Shown: positions 22,455-32,194 of the stretch, one piece after another
Position numbering within the stretch: position 1 is the first letter of the stretch
Layout of the letters: each line of letters starts with the position of its first letter
Source: Flavobacterium sp. HJJ
GTDB lineage: Bacteria > Bacteroidota > Bacteroidia > Flavobacteriales > Flavobacteriaceae
Reading direction: 5' to 3'
Length of the DNA: 64,000 nucleotides
NCBI RefSeq assembly: GCF_015351475.1
Contig: NZ_JADKPR010000001.1
Coordinates: forward strand, 186,001 to 250,000
Made by a program: the position numbers and the translations under genes
Notes under the pieces: model-generated
What the model was told of the DNA's origin: nothing
The model's database searches: none
Seen by the model: the letters and a program-made list of their open reading frames with translations, nothing else

Positions 22455-24071
22455 ATGCAAAAGAAATTAATAAAAGTAAATCCATCTGATAATGTTGCTG
22501 TAGCATTAGTTAATCTAACTGCTGGAGAAGTTATCAATTTTGAAGGTGAAGACATTACCATCGAAACAGATGTGAAAATGAAGCATAAAATTGCGATGTA
22601 TCCTTTTGAAACGGGCGAACGCATTATTATGTATGGTGTTTTGGTAGGAAAAGCAAGTGCTCCTATTGCAAAAGGAGGATTACTTTCTACTGAAAATGTA
22701 AAACACGAAAGTGCAAAAGTTACAGCTAAAACAGAGTCTATCGGATGGGAAATCCCAAATATTGACAAATGGAAAGACAGAACTTTCATGGGCTACCAAA
22801 GAGAAGACGGACAAGTAGGAACTGAGAATGTCTGGCTGTTCTTCCCATTGGTATTTTGTGAAAACAGAAATATCGAAATCTTAAAAGGTATTTTCGAAAA
22901 AGAATTGAAAAAACCAAAAGAAAATGACTACCAATTGCTGCTTCGTTCTTTGGTAAATTCTGAAAAAGGAGCTGATGAAGCTGTTGCAAAATCAACTGAA
23001 GTAGATTTATTTGAAAATATTGAAGTAAAATTTATTCAGCATCAAGGCGGCTGTGGCGGAATTCGTCAGGATTCACACTCATTGGCTAAATTGTTGGCTG
23101 GTTATGTAAACAATCCAAACGTTGCTGGGGCTACAGTATTGAGTTTAGGCTGTCAAAATCTTCAGATTTCTATTTTCGAAGATGCAATGAAGGCAATTAA
23201 TCCAAACCATAGCAAACCGGTTTTGATCTACGACCAACAGCAGATTGGAACAATTGAAGAAATGCTTAGTACAGTGGTGAAAGACTCTTTCGCTGCTATC
23301 AAAGAAGCTAATAAAATTAAGAGAACCCCTACTCCATTATCAAAATTAAGAATTGGATTGGAATGCGGCGGATCTGACGGTTTCTCTGGAATTTCTGCAA
23401 ATCCGACATTAGGTGTTCTATCGGATAAATTGGTTGCTTTAGGAGGAACTACGATACTTTCTGAATTCCCAGAATTATGCGGTGTTGAACAAGAATTAGT
23501 AAACCGTTGTATTGACGATAAAGACGGAAAACGTTTCTTAGAATTAATGCAGTGGTATGAAAAAACAGTTGTAGATGCAGGTTCAGGATTTGACATGAAT
23601 CCATCTCCAGGTAACATCAAAGACGGATTGATTACAGACGCAATGAAATCTGCCGGAGCTGCCAAAAAAGGAGGAACTTCTCCAATTGTAGGTGTTTACG
23701 ATTATGGAGAATATATCAATGAACCTGGTTTTACTTTGTTATGTACTCCTGGAAATGATGTAGAATGTACAACAGCAATGGTAGGTTCCGGAGCTAATAT
23801 GGTATTGTTTACAACAGGTTTAGGAACGCCGACAGGAAACCCAATTGCACCAGTTGTAAAAGTATCTTCAAACACTCAATTGGCTCAAAAAATGTCTGAT
23901 ATTATCGATTTTAACACTGGGGGCATTATCACAGGTGAAAAATCAATAGAAGAAACAGCCGATGAAATGCTTGAATTCATTATAGATGTAGCCAGCGGTA
24001 CTACAAAAACCAAAGCTGCAATTTTAAATCAAAACGATTTTATTCCTTGGAAAAGAGGAGTATCATTATAA
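22455..24071 (+). CDS. uxaA: altronate dehydratase
   Basis: Dehydrates D-altronate to 2-keto-3-deoxygluconate, joining the KduI/KduD branch. A 538-aa protein with an N-terminal SAF domain (about residues 1-90) and the large UxaA catalytic domain. FIQHQGGCGGIRQDSH and LRIGLECGGSDGFSGISANP are the conserved blocks holding cysteines thought to bind the metal centre, and VGSGANMVLFTTGLGTPTGN is typical of the C-terminal half. Length is slightly above the roughly 500 aa of E. coli UxaA. It is the last gene of the catabolic run; a bidirectional terminator 33 bases downstream separates it from the convergent lacI-type gene. Confidence 0.95.
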   Translation: MQKKLIKVNPSDNVAVALVNLTAGEVINFEGEDITIETDVKMKHKIAMYPFETGERIIMYGVLVGKASAPIAKGGLLSTENVKHESAKVTAKTESIGWEIPNIDKWKDRTFMGYQREDGQVGTENVWLFFPLVFCENRNIEILKGIFEKELKKPKENDYQLLLRSLVNSEKGADEAVAKSTEVDLFENIEVKFIQHQGGCGGIRQDSHSLAKLLAGYVNNPNVAGATVLSLGCQNLQISIFEDAMKAINPNHSKPVLIYDQQQIGTIEEMLSTVVKDSFAAIKEANKIKRTPTPLSKLRIGLECGGSDGFSGISANPTLGVLSDKLVALGGTTILSEFPELCGVEQELVNRCIDDKDGKRFLELMQWYEKTVVDAGSGFDMNPSPGNIKDGLITDAMKSAGAAKKGGTSPIVGVYDYGEYINEPGFTLLCTPGNDVECTTAMVGSGANMVLFTTGLGTPTGNPIAPVVKVSSNTQLAQKMSDIIDFNTGGIITGEKSIEETADEMLEFIIDVASGTTKTKAAILNQNDFIPWKRGVSL

Positions 24072-24103
24072 TATCAAAGAGAGTTTTTAGATTATTTTGT
24101 TCA

Positions 24104-24142
24104 AAAAGCTGTTAGGAATCATTTTCTAACAGCTTTTGATTT
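24104..24142. terminator. bidirectional terminator between uxaA and the LacI-type gene
   Basis: AAAAGCTGTTAG (24104-24115) and CTAACAGCTTTT (24126-24137) form a perfect 12-bp stem with a 10-base loop, A-rich before and T-rich after, suiting both convergent transcripts. Confidence 0.85.
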
Positions 24143-24180
24143 TTTACAACAACATTACTTTAAAGTAAATATGATAATAA

Positions 24181-25206
24181 TTATTTTATTCTTGTAGATG
24201 ATTTTCGAATATGCAGTGTAGGGTTAAGCACTACTTTCTTTTCAATTTTTACATTATCCGTATTGTTAATCTGTTCTAAAAAGACTTTGGCAGCCATTTT
24301 TCCCATTTCTAACGGTGATTGATCAACCGAAGAAATAGACAGCTCCATAAAACGGGTAAAAGGTTCATTTCCGAAGCCAAACACGCAAAAATCCTCAGGG
24401 ATTCTTATCCCTCTTTCTTTCAGTTCCTGAATGGCTCCTAAAGCTGCAAAATCACTCGAAGAGAAAATTCCATCAGGCGGCGGGGTTAAACTCAATAACT
24501 TTGCGACAGCTTGTCTTCCAGCGTCAACATTACTCCTGGTTTGAAAAACATACTCTTCGCTGCATTCTAAACCGCTGTCCAATAAAGCCTTTTTATATCC
24601 TTTGTTTCTATTCTCAAATATTTCCAGTGACTGATCACCAGTTAAATGAGCAATACGTTTACATCCCTGCTCAATAAGATTTTTAGTAGCCAAATAACCG
24701 CCCTCAAAGTCATTAATTGTTACAGAACTTACCCCCTGCATATCTTTCTTTCTGTCAAAAAAGATTAAAGGCACATTTTTAGCAACTACAGTTTCTATTA
24801 CATGATCATTTTCTGCCGATACATTAGATATAGACATTATAATTCCGTCAACCTGAGCATTCAATAAAGTAGTAATTTTTTCACTTTGTCTCGATTCTTC
24901 TTCATTAGTCTGACAAATGATAACATGATACCCCTCTGGATGTAACTCTTCTTCGATTCCTCGAATTACAGAAGCAAAAAAGTTACTATCAATACGAGGT
25001 ACAATAACACCCACATTATTGCTTTTGCCAGAGCGAAGAGACTGTGCTAATCTATTCTGCTTGTAATTCATCTTAGCAGCAGTTTCCAGCACCAATTTTC
25101 TGGTTACTTCGCTGATTTTCGGATTGTTGTTTAAAGCCCTTGAAACAGTGGCTGCTGTTATGTCAAGTGCTTTTGCAATGTCATAAATTGTTGTTTTTTG
25201 ATCCAT
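24181..25206 (-). CDS. LacI family transcriptional regulator of the pectin locus
   Basis: DNA-binding repressor or activator of 341 aa from the ATG at 25206; a longer frame from 25227 adds seven residues in front of the conserved MDQKTTIYDIAKALDI and is rejected. The helix-turn-helix is at residues 8-27 (DIAKALDITAATVSRALNNN), followed by the hinge helix RLAQSLRSGKSNNVGVIVP and a periplasmic-binding-protein-like effector domain (LIFFDRK, GIFSSSDFAALGA, SISSVDQSPLEMG). It is convergent with uxaA. Its probable operator TGYAATCGATTACA occurs at three promoters in the locus, and a degenerate copy lies upstream of its own start (25273-25286). The inducer is probably a uronate intermediate such as KDG, an inference. 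Confidence 0.92.
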   Translation of the reverse strand: MDQKTTIYDIAKALDITAATVSRALNNNPKISEVTRKLVLETAAKMNYKQNRLAQSLRSGKSNNVGVIVPRIDSNFFASVIRGIEEELHPEGYHVIICQTNEEESRQSEKITTLLNAQVDGIIMSISNVSAENDHVIETVVAKNVPLIFFDRKKDMQGVSSVTINDFEGGYLATKNLIEQGCKRIAHLTGDQSLEIFENRNKGYKKALLDSGLECSEEYVFQTRSNVDAGRQAVAKLLSLTPPPDGIFSSSDFAALGAIQELKERGIRIPEDFCVFGFGNEPFTRFMELSISSVDQSPLEMGKMAAKVFLEQINNTDNVKIEKKVVLNPTLHIRKSSTRIK

Positions 25207-25272
25207 TCTGGCATTTAATATATACAATAATATCGGTAAAAATAAATAAAAAATTCAATAAAAAGCGATTAA

Positions 25273-25286
25273 TGTTATCGATTGCA
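25273..25286. promoter_or_regulatory. degenerate LacI-type operator upstream of the regulator gene
   Basis: TGTTATCGATTGCA; on the minus strand it reads TGCAATCGATAACA, one base from operator 2. It lies 67 bases before the regulator start and could mediate autoregulation. No -7 box abuts it as at the other three sites. Confidence 0.45.
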
Positions 25287-25427
25287 TAAAAATTAATTTA
25301 TTCCACATTTTTTGATTTCAAAGCCACCCTGAAACCTTAAAAAAATCACAAAAGCAAATCACAAAGTATCAATATCGCAAAAATATTTTGTTTTAATTTT
25401 ATTTATACTTTTTTTTCTGACTTTTTT

Positions 25428-25457
25428 TTGTTTATATAAAAATTATATGTAGGTTTG
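25428..25457 (+). promoter_or_regulatory. promoter of the GH28-SusCD operon
   Basis: TTG (25428-25430), exactly 19 bases, TAGGTTTG (25450-25457); the same geometry as the promoter at 12635. Confidence 0.75.
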
Positions 25458-25471
25458 TGTAATCGATTACA
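25458..25471. promoter_or_regulatory. LacI-type operator 3
   Basis: TGTAATCGATTACA, identical to operator 1, directly abutting the -7 box and 33 bases before the GH28 start. Confidence 0.75.
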
Positions 25472-25503
25472 TAATTACAGTTACACATTCAAAACTTAAC
25501 ATA

Positions 25504-26955
25504 ATGAAATTATTCAAAACGTATACAATTTTGAAAAATATAACCAGTAAAACAACTGTCATTTCTTTTGCTTGTGTCTTATTAGGGGTGTTTTCACTTC
25601 ATTCACAAGAGAAAAACCAATCGAAAGAGCAGTGGAAAAAAATGCTTTCCATCGTTAAGTCAGTTAAATCTCCTAGCTTCCCAAATAAAACGTACAGTAT
25701 CCTTCAGTATGGCGCACAGGCTAATACTGACTTTGATAACACTGAAGCAATAACGAAAACTATTAAGGAATGCAGTAAAAACGGAGGCGGTACAGTATTG
25801 GTCCCAAAAGGAAAATACCATTCCCGAGCTATTCATTTAGAAAGTAATGTAAATTTTCATCTGGACAAAGATGCCGAAATTCTTTTCAGTACAAATCCAA
25901 AAGACTACTATCCATTAGTGCAGACTTCTTTTGAAGGAACTGAACTTATGAACTACTCCCCTTTAGTATATGCATTTCAAAAAAAGAATGTCGCAATAAC
26001 AGGAGAAGGAATCTTAAATGGGCAGGCAGGCAGCGATAACTGGTGGCCTTGGTGTAGCAGTGAATTATATGGATGGAAAAAAGGAACTCCTTCTCAGGCC
26101 GATCCTCTCAATCGATTGCGCTTAGTCGAAATGGCAGAAAACAACATCCCTGTTTCCGAACGGCAATTTGGAGAAGGACATTATTTGAGACCCAATTTTG
26201 TAGAATTTTTTGAATGCAAAAATGTCCTTATACAAAATATCACTATTATAAATGCTCCTTTTTGGGTTATTCACCCTATCAAATCAGAGAATTTAATCGT
26301 GGATGGTGTCAATATCAATAGTCATGGACCAAATAATGACGGCTGTGACCCTGAGTATTCTAAAAATGTAATTATCAAAAACTGCACATTCAATACCGGA
26401 GACGACTGCATAGCAATAAAATCAGGGCGCGATGGAGACGGAAGAAGAGTTGCCATGAAAAGTGAAAATATAATTGTACAAAACTGCAATATGTTTGACG
26501 GCCATGGAGGAGTTACAATCGGAAGCGAAATTTCTGGCGGTGTGAGTAATGTATTTGTAGAAGATTGTAAAATGGACAGCCCCAATTTAGATATTGCCAT
26601 CCGTTTAAAAACCAATTCAAAAAGAGGCGGGTTAATAGAAAACTTTTATGTCAGAAACATACAAATAGGACAAGTTAAAGAAGCAGTTTTAAAAGCTGAT
26701 ATGTTTTATAATGTACACGGCAATCAGCTGGGAACATTTATCCCTAGAATAGAAAACATTTATTTAGAAAATGTAAAAGTAAAAAATGGAGGAAAGTACA
26801 GCATTTTAGCAAAAGGTTACAAAGAATCACCTATCAAAAACATAACCCTTGAAAATGTGACAATCGAAAATGTGAAAGAACCATACTTAATAGAAAACGT
26901 AAATAATCTCAAATTTATAAACACTTATATCAATGGAAAATTAATGAAACACTAA
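25504..26955 (+). CDS. glycoside hydrolase family 28 polygalacturonase
   Basis: Hydrolyses alpha-1,4-galacturonide bonds of pectin. A 483-aa secreted protein: an N-terminal signal anchor/peptide (hydrophobic residues 19-33, ending LHSQ), then a right-handed beta helix. All GH28 active-site motifs are present: NND (N277-D279), GDDC with D300 and D301, GHG with H334 and RLK with R367 and K369. This points to an active inverting enzyme, probably exo-acting or periplasmic as in other Bacteroidota loci. It is the first gene after operator 3; susC follows after 54 bases without its own promoter, so this enzyme is produced with the import system. A second, more divergent GH28 lies at the end of the locus. 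Confidence 0.93.
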   Translation: MKLFKTYTILKNITSKTTVISFACVLLGVFSLHSQEKNQSKEQWKKMLSIVKSVKSPSFPNKTYSILQYGAQANTDFDNTEAITKTIKECSKNGGGTVLVPKGKYHSRAIHLESNVNFHLDKDAEILFSTNPKDYYPLVQTSFEGTELMNYSPLVYAFQKKNVAITGEGILNGQAGSDNWWPWCSSELYGWKKGTPSQADPLNRLRLVEMAENNIPVSERQFGEGHYLRPNFVEFFECKNVLIQNITIINAPFWVIHPIKSENLIVDGVNINSHGPNNDGCDPEYSKNVIIKNCTFNTGDDCIAIKSGRDGDGRRVAMKSENIIVQNCNMFDGHGGVTIGSEISGGVSNVFVEDCKMDSPNLDIAIRLKTNSKRGGLIENFYVRNIQIGQVKEAVLKADMFYNVHGNQLGTFIPRIENIYLENVKVKNGGKYSILAKGYKESPIKNITLENVTIENVKEPYLIENVNNLKFINTYINGKLMKH

Positions 26956-27009
26956 AAACCAAAAAAATCAAACCAAAAAACCAATCAATTAATCATTAAA
27001 AAAAAATTT

Positions 27010-30000
27010 ATGACCAATAACTGTTTAATTAAAAAAGGAACAAAAAGCTTTTTTGCTTTTACTCTTTTTCTGACGTTACTCATAGGCAATAAAACAATTG
27101 CGCAGAACGTAACACTGCAGGGTACTGTTAAAGATGCCGCCGGCTTAACAATGCCAGGTGTAAACATTTTAGAAAAAGGAACACAAAACAGCACCACAAC
27201 AGATTTTGACGGTAAGTATACCATCAAACTTACAAAACAAGGAGCTGTTTTAAGCTTTTCTTTTGTAGGATTCAAAACCAAGGAAGTTACGACAGCAGGA
27301 AAAACTAAACTTGATGTTTCTTTAGCTGACGATTCAAACACACTAAACGAAGTTGTAGTTGTTGGATACGGAACAGTAAAAAAATCTGACTTAACAGGTG
27401 CCGTTTCTAATATCTCTGGGACTGATCTTAAAAAAGTACCTATCGTAAACGTAGCAGAAGCCTTAACAGGACGTTTAGCAGGGGTTCAAGTAACATCTTC
27501 AGAAGGATCTCCGGATTCAGATATAAAAATTAGAATTCGTGGAGGAGGATCTTTAACACAAGACGCATCACCATTGATTATTGTTGACGGCTTTCCAGTA
27601 AACAATTTGAATGATATTTCCTCTTCTGATATTGAGTCATTAACGGTTTTGAAAGATGCTTCGTCTACTGCTATTTATGGCTCAAGAGGAGCTAACGGAG
27701 TTATTATCGTTACTACCAAAAAAGGTAAAGATGGTAAAATGTCAGTGAATTTCAATATGTTTTATGGGCAAAAGTACATTGCAAATGAAATTGATGTTCT
27801 AGAGCCTGGAGATTTTGTAAGCTGGCAATATGAATATGCTACACTTAGAAAAGATATTCCATCTTATGAAAAATACTTTGGAGCATGGCAAGACCATGAT
27901 TTATACAAAGGTGTAAAAGGAGACAATTGGCAGAAACAAATTTACGGACGTACTGGAGAAGTACAAAGCCGTGATTTGGGAATCCGTGGAGGATCAGATA
28001 AAATAAACTACAACTTCAACTATGCTCATTATGATGAGAAAGCAATTATGGTTGGATCTGATTTTAAAAGAAACAACTTATCGTTAGCATTGAATAGCAA
28101 AGCTAGTGACAAAGTTGATCTTTCATTCACAATGCGTTATTCTGATACAGAAATAAATGGCGGTGGAGTTAACGAACAAAAAGAAGTATCTGCAACAGAT
28201 TCACGTTTGCGCCATAGCGTAGGCTATTCCCCAGTACCTTTACCAGGATTAACAACAGACAATACAGATGAAGCTCTTTCCAGTTATTTAGTAAATCCTT
28301 TTGTAGCTGTTGCCGATAATAACCAACAGCAGTTTAGAAAAAACTTCAATATGCTGGGCAGTTTTTCATGGAAATTAATTGATAACCTTATATTTAAAAC
28401 AGAATTAGGATTAAACAATTTTAATTACCAAAATTATCGTTTCTATGGTCGTTCTACTTACTACGCAACTAATGTACCTGTTGCTGAAAATCAAGGCAGA
28501 CCATCACTTATGATGTCTGATCAAAAAACTGTTACTTTTAGAAATGCTAATACTCTTAATTATGATTTCAAAAAACTACTTGGATCTGATGACCATCATT
28601 TAACTGCTTTATTAGGAGAAGAGTCTATCAATACGGGCTCAAACACTGTTAGTTCTACGATTCAAGGCTATCCATTAACGTTTGATTTTAACGAAGCACA
28701 AAGACTAACTTCACTAGGAAAACCTTTAGTAGTTGATAATAACTATAGTCCTGATGACAAATTACTTTCGTTTTTTGGACGTTTGAATTATGATTACAAA
28801 AACAAATATTTATTAACAGCTACTTATCGTGCCGATGGTTCAAGCAAATTTTTAGGCAGCAATAAATGGGGCTACTTTCCAGCTGCAGCAGCTGCTTGGA
28901 AAATTTCAGAAGAAAGTTTCTTAAAAGATCTAGATTGGTTAAGTGCTCTTAAAATTAGAGCAAGTTATGGGCAGGCCGGAAATAATAACATCCCAACTGG
29001 ACAAACATTTAAAGGTTTTCAGCCTAATGTTACTTCTTGGATCGATGGGGTTACTAACATATTGGCTTTACCAAAAACTTTTTATAATCCAGACTTAAAG
29101 TGGGAAACTACTATAACGCAAAATATAGGTTTAGATTTTGACTTGTTCAAAAGCCGCATAAATGGTTCTGTGGAACTGTATAAAAATAGAACTAAAGACC
29201 TTTTAATATTATTCCCAATACCAGGAATCGGTTACGACAATCAGTACCGAAATATGGGAGAAACTCAAAATACAGGTGTAGAAGCAACTTTAAACTTAGC
29301 AGCAGTACAAACCGCTAAATATGGTCTAAGTTTTTCTTTCAACATTGGCTTCAATGAAAACCGAATTAATTCTCTTGGAGTTATGAGTGATTTTGGAGTA
29401 GCAACAAATTGGGCTTCTACTCAAATTGGAAAAGATTATATGGTACAAGCTGGTTCTCCAATAGGTTTAATGTATGGTTATAAAAATGATGGCCGTTACG
29501 AAGTATCTGACTTTGATTATGCCGCAGGAAAATATACTCTAAAACCATACTTCTTACCAGATGGAAAAACTAGAAATCCCGATGGAGTTGTTAATAGTAC
29601 AGCAGTCGTTGGAACGGTACAGCCAGGTTATATGAAATTAAAGGATCTTAACGGAGATGGTGTTGTAAACACAGCCGATCAAACAATAATTGGCAATGCA
29701 AACCCGAAAAATACAGGAGGCATGGTAATTAATGCAAATGCTTACGGATTTGATCTTTCGGCAGCATTCAACTGGAGTTATGGCAATGATGTCTATAATG
29801 CTAACAAAGTCGAATTTACTACTTCTAATCTAAACGGCCAATATAGAAATTTATCTACTGAAATGGCAGAAGGGCAAAGATGGACAAACATCAATCCAGC
29901 TGATGGTCAATTAGTAACTGATCCAGCTGCATTGACAGCTTTAAACGCTAATACAACAATGTGGTCTCCATATATGTCAAATTTCGTATTTAGTGACTGG

Positions 30001-30258
30001 GCTGTTGAAGACGGTTCTTTTTTAAGACTTAATACACTTACATTAGGATATACTGCTCCTGAATTCTTTAATTCTAAATTAGGAATTAGTAAATTAAGAT
30101 TTTATACTACTGTATCTAATGTATTTGTCTGGACAAACTATTCTGGTCCAGATCCTGAGGTTTCTACAAAAAGAAGTACGCCTCTAACACCGGGTGTTGA
30201 TTATTCAGCATACCCGCGCAGCAGACAATTTGTTTTTGGTTTAAACCTTAATTTTTAA
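27010..30258 (+). CDS. SusC/RagA family TonB-linked outer membrane transporter
   Basis: Outer-membrane oligosaccharide importer, 1082 aa. Signal peptide (to about residue 32, TIAQ), then a carboxypeptidase-D-like regulatory domain (VTLQGTVKDAAGLTMPGVNI, residues 34-110). Next come a TonB-box-like LNEVVVVGYGTVKKS, a plug domain containing GGGSLTQDASPLIIVDGFPV and the SusC signature SSTAIYGSRGANGVI, and a 22-strand-type barrel ending in the typical terminal aromatic pattern (FVFGLNLNF). It pairs with the SusD gene 18 bases downstream. Expected cargo is oligogalacturonides or rhamnogalacturonan fragments, judged from the surrounding enzymes. No N-terminal signal-transduction (STN) domain is present and no anti-sigma/ECF pair is near, so control is by the LacI protein. 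Confidence 0.95.
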   Translation: MTNNCLIKKGTKSFFAFTLFLTLLIGNKTIAQNVTLQGTVKDAAGLTMPGVNILEKGTQNSTTTDFDGKYTIKLTKQGAVLSFSFVGFKTKEVTTAGKTKLDVSLADDSNTLNEVVVVGYGTVKKSDLTGAVSNISGTDLKKVPIVNVAEALTGRLAGVQVTSSEGSPDSDIKIRIRGGGSLTQDASPLIIVDGFPVNNLNDISSSDIESLTVLKDASSTAIYGSRGANGVIIVTTKKGKDGKMSVNFNMFYGQKYIANEIDVLEPGDFVSWQYEYATLRKDIPSYEKYFGAWQDHDLYKGVKGDNWQKQIYGRTGEVQSRDLGIRGGSDKINYNFNYAHYDEKAIMVGSDFKRNNLSLALNSKASDKVDLSFTMRYSDTEINGGGVNEQKEVSATDSRLRHSVGYSPVPLPGLTTDNTDEALSSYLVNPFVAVADNNQQQFRKNFNMLGSFSWKLIDNLIFKTELGLNNFNYQNYRFYGRSTYYATNVPVAENQGRPSLMMSDQKTVTFRNANTLNYDFKKLLGSDDHHLTALLGEESINTGSNTVSSTIQGYPLTFDFNEAQRLTSLGKPLVVDNNYSPDDKLLSFFGRLNYDYKNKYLLTATYRADGSSKFLGSNKWGYFPAAAAAWKISEESFLKDLDWLSALKIRASYGQAGNNNIPTGQTFKGFQPNVTSWIDGVTNILALPKTFYNPDLKWETTITQNIGLDFDLFKSRINGSVELYKNRTKDLLILFPIPGIGYDNQYRNMGETQNTGVEATLNLAAVQTAKYGLSFSFNIGFNENRINSLGVMSDFGVATNWASTQIGKDYMVQAGSPIGLMYGYKNDGRYEVSDFDYAAGKYTLKPYFLPDGKTRNPDGVVNSTAVVGTVQPGYMKLKDLNGDGVVNTADQTIIGNANPKNTGGMVINANAYGFDLSAAFNWSYGNDVYNANKVEFTTSNLNGQYRNLSTEMAEGQRWTNINPADGQLVTDPAALTALNANTTMWSPYMSNFVFSDWAVEDGSFLRLNTLTLGYTAPEFFNSKLGISKLRFYTTVSNVFVWTNYSGPDPEVSTKRSTPLTPGVDYSAYPRSRQFVFGLNLNF

Positions 30259-30276
30259 TTAAACAACTCTCAAAAG

Positions 30277-32061
30277 ATGAAACATACAATAATAATAGCG
30301 GGAATCGTTTTGGCCAGCCTTTTTACTTCTTGTCAAGAGGATTATTTAGATGCACCGCCAAAATCAACAATGGTTGAAGCAGATGTCTTTTCTAATATAG
30401 AATTAGCTCAAGGCGCTGTAGATGCAATCAAAGTGCCATTTGCTGAAACCAATTCTTATAGGGGCCGATTTATTCCTTTTTATGGTTTAAATACAGATGT
30501 AGAATGGCATAACAGTTCACAATCAGATAATGATACAAGCAACTTAGTTAATTACGACTTAAAATCAACAAATACCCAAATGAATTCTGTTGATAATGTT
30601 TGGGCAATGATGTATGCTGGGATTGAACGTGCTAATATTTGTATAGCAGGATTACGCACCTATAGTGATGCAAAATCAGGCACTCAATTTGGACATTTAT
30701 TGGGAGAATCGCTTACCTTACGTGCTATTTATTATGCCGATTTGCTAAAAGCATTTGGAGATGTTCCCGCCCGTTTTGAGCCTGTTACTACCGAAACTAT
30801 GTATATTGCAAAATCCAGCCGTGATGAAATCTACAAAAGACTTCTAGCGGATTTAGCTGAAGCAGCCACATTGGTTCCTTGGCCAAATGAAACTACTGCA
30901 ACAAGTACAGTACAGAGAGTCAACAAAGCTTTTGTAAAAGGTTTTCGTGCTCGTTTAGCTATGGCAGCTAGTGGCTATCAGCAATATCCTGATGGTATTC
31001 ACAGAAGTAAGGATCCAGACCTTTCTGTTGCAAACATGTATAAATTAGCATTAAATGAATCTCGTGAAGTAATTGCTAGCGGAAAAGCGCATTTAGAGTC
31101 TTCATTCGAAACTTTCTGGAAAAAATACAATCAAGAAAATATTACTGCTGGAGGAGAATCTCTGTGGGAAATTCCTTTTGCAAGCGGTAGAGGTAGAGTT
31201 TTATACACTTTTGCAGTACGTCATAATGCTATAGATCAATTTCAAGAAAGCGGCGCTGGACGTGGTGGATCTGCGGGACCTCTTCCATATGTATTTTATG
31301 ATTATAACGTTAAAGATACTAGAAGAGATGTAACTTGTGTACCTTATAGATATGGCGCCGCAGTAAACAAAGTTGCTAAACAGGAATTATTTGCGCTAAA
31401 TACTTGGTATTTTGGAAAATACCGTTACGAGTGGATGAACCGAATAGTTAAGACAGTGAATGATGATGGTATGAATAAAATATACATGCGTTATGCTGAA
31501 GTTCTTTTGATTGCTGCCGAAGCTGCAAACGAATTAGAAGGAGTTGCCGCTGCCAAACCATACTTACGTGAAATTCGTACAAGAGCATTTGCTCCAGCAG
31601 ATCAAGCTTTAAATGTAGATACTTACCTAAACAATATCACTTCTAAAGATGATATGTTTAAAGCACTTGTAAATGAAAACAAGTTTGAATTTACTGGAGA
31701 AATGGAGCGCAAACAAGCCCTTATCCGTTGGAATTTGCTTAAAACAAATTTAGATATTGCTAAGGCTAAAATGAAAGATTTGCAAGCACGCACAGGAGAA
31801 TATGCAGATGTGCCAAGTACTTTATATTTCAGATACAAAGCAACTGATCCTACAACTCTTGAAATTTACGGATTAAACCGTGGAGAAACTACAAGTCCTG
31901 GTGCAGGCTACTCAACTATTACATGGGTTGCTCTTGATGAAGCTAAAATCAATTCTCTTTACAAAGTTGGTATAGATCCAGACAGCCATCAATTCTGGCC
32001 AATATGGCAAGTGTTTGTTGACGGAAGTAACGGGAAATTAAAAAATGATTATGGTTATTAG
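30277..32061 (+). CDS. SusD/RagB family nutrient-binding outer membrane lipoprotein
   Basis: Lid and glycan-binding partner of the SusC pore on the cell surface. A 594-aa lipoprotein with lipobox FTSC (C19). The N-terminal SusD-like region (EDYLDAPPKSTMVEADVFSN, residues 21-40) is followed by TPR-like helical repeats and the C-terminal RagB domain with IYMRYAEVLLIAAEAANEL, the best-conserved family segment. Length is within the usual 500-650 aa. It starts 18 bases after susC and must be translated with it. The binding face is not predictable. A 133-base spacer with no obvious terminator separates it from the DUF5123-type gene, which probably belongs to the same operon. Confidence 0.95.
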   Translation: MKHTIIIAGIVLASLFTSCQEDYLDAPPKSTMVEADVFSNIELAQGAVDAIKVPFAETNSYRGRFIPFYGLNTDVEWHNSSQSDNDTSNLVNYDLKSTNTQMNSVDNVWAMMYAGIERANICIAGLRTYSDAKSGTQFGHLLGESLTLRAIYYADLLKAFGDVPARFEPVTTETMYIAKSSRDEIYKRLLADLAEAATLVPWPNETTATSTVQRVNKAFVKGFRARLAMAASGYQQYPDGIHRSKDPDLSVANMYKLALNESREVIASGKAHLESSFETFWKKYNQENITAGGESLWEIPFASGRGRVLYTFAVRHNAIDQFQESGAGRGGSAGPLPYVFYDYNVKDTRRDVTCVPYRYGAAVNKVAKQELFALNTWYFGKYRYEWMNRIVKTVNDDGMNKIYMRYAEVLLIAAEAANELEGVAAAKPYLREIRTRAFAPADQALNVDTYLNNITSKDDMFKALVNENKFEFTGEMERKQALIRWNLLKTNLDIAKAKMKDLQARTGEYADVPSTLYFRYKATDPTTLEIYGLNRGETTSPGAGYSTITWVALDEAKINSLYKVGIDPDSHQFWPIWQVFVDGSNGKLKNDYGY

Positions 32062-32194
32062 AAACCTTTCAAAAAAATCAATTATAAATTATAAGTTATT
32101 ATGTTTATGAAATGAGCATCACCTAAAATTGGTCTTAAAAACTAATAATGATATGCGAATTACATATGACCGATAAAAAAATAAATATCAACAT

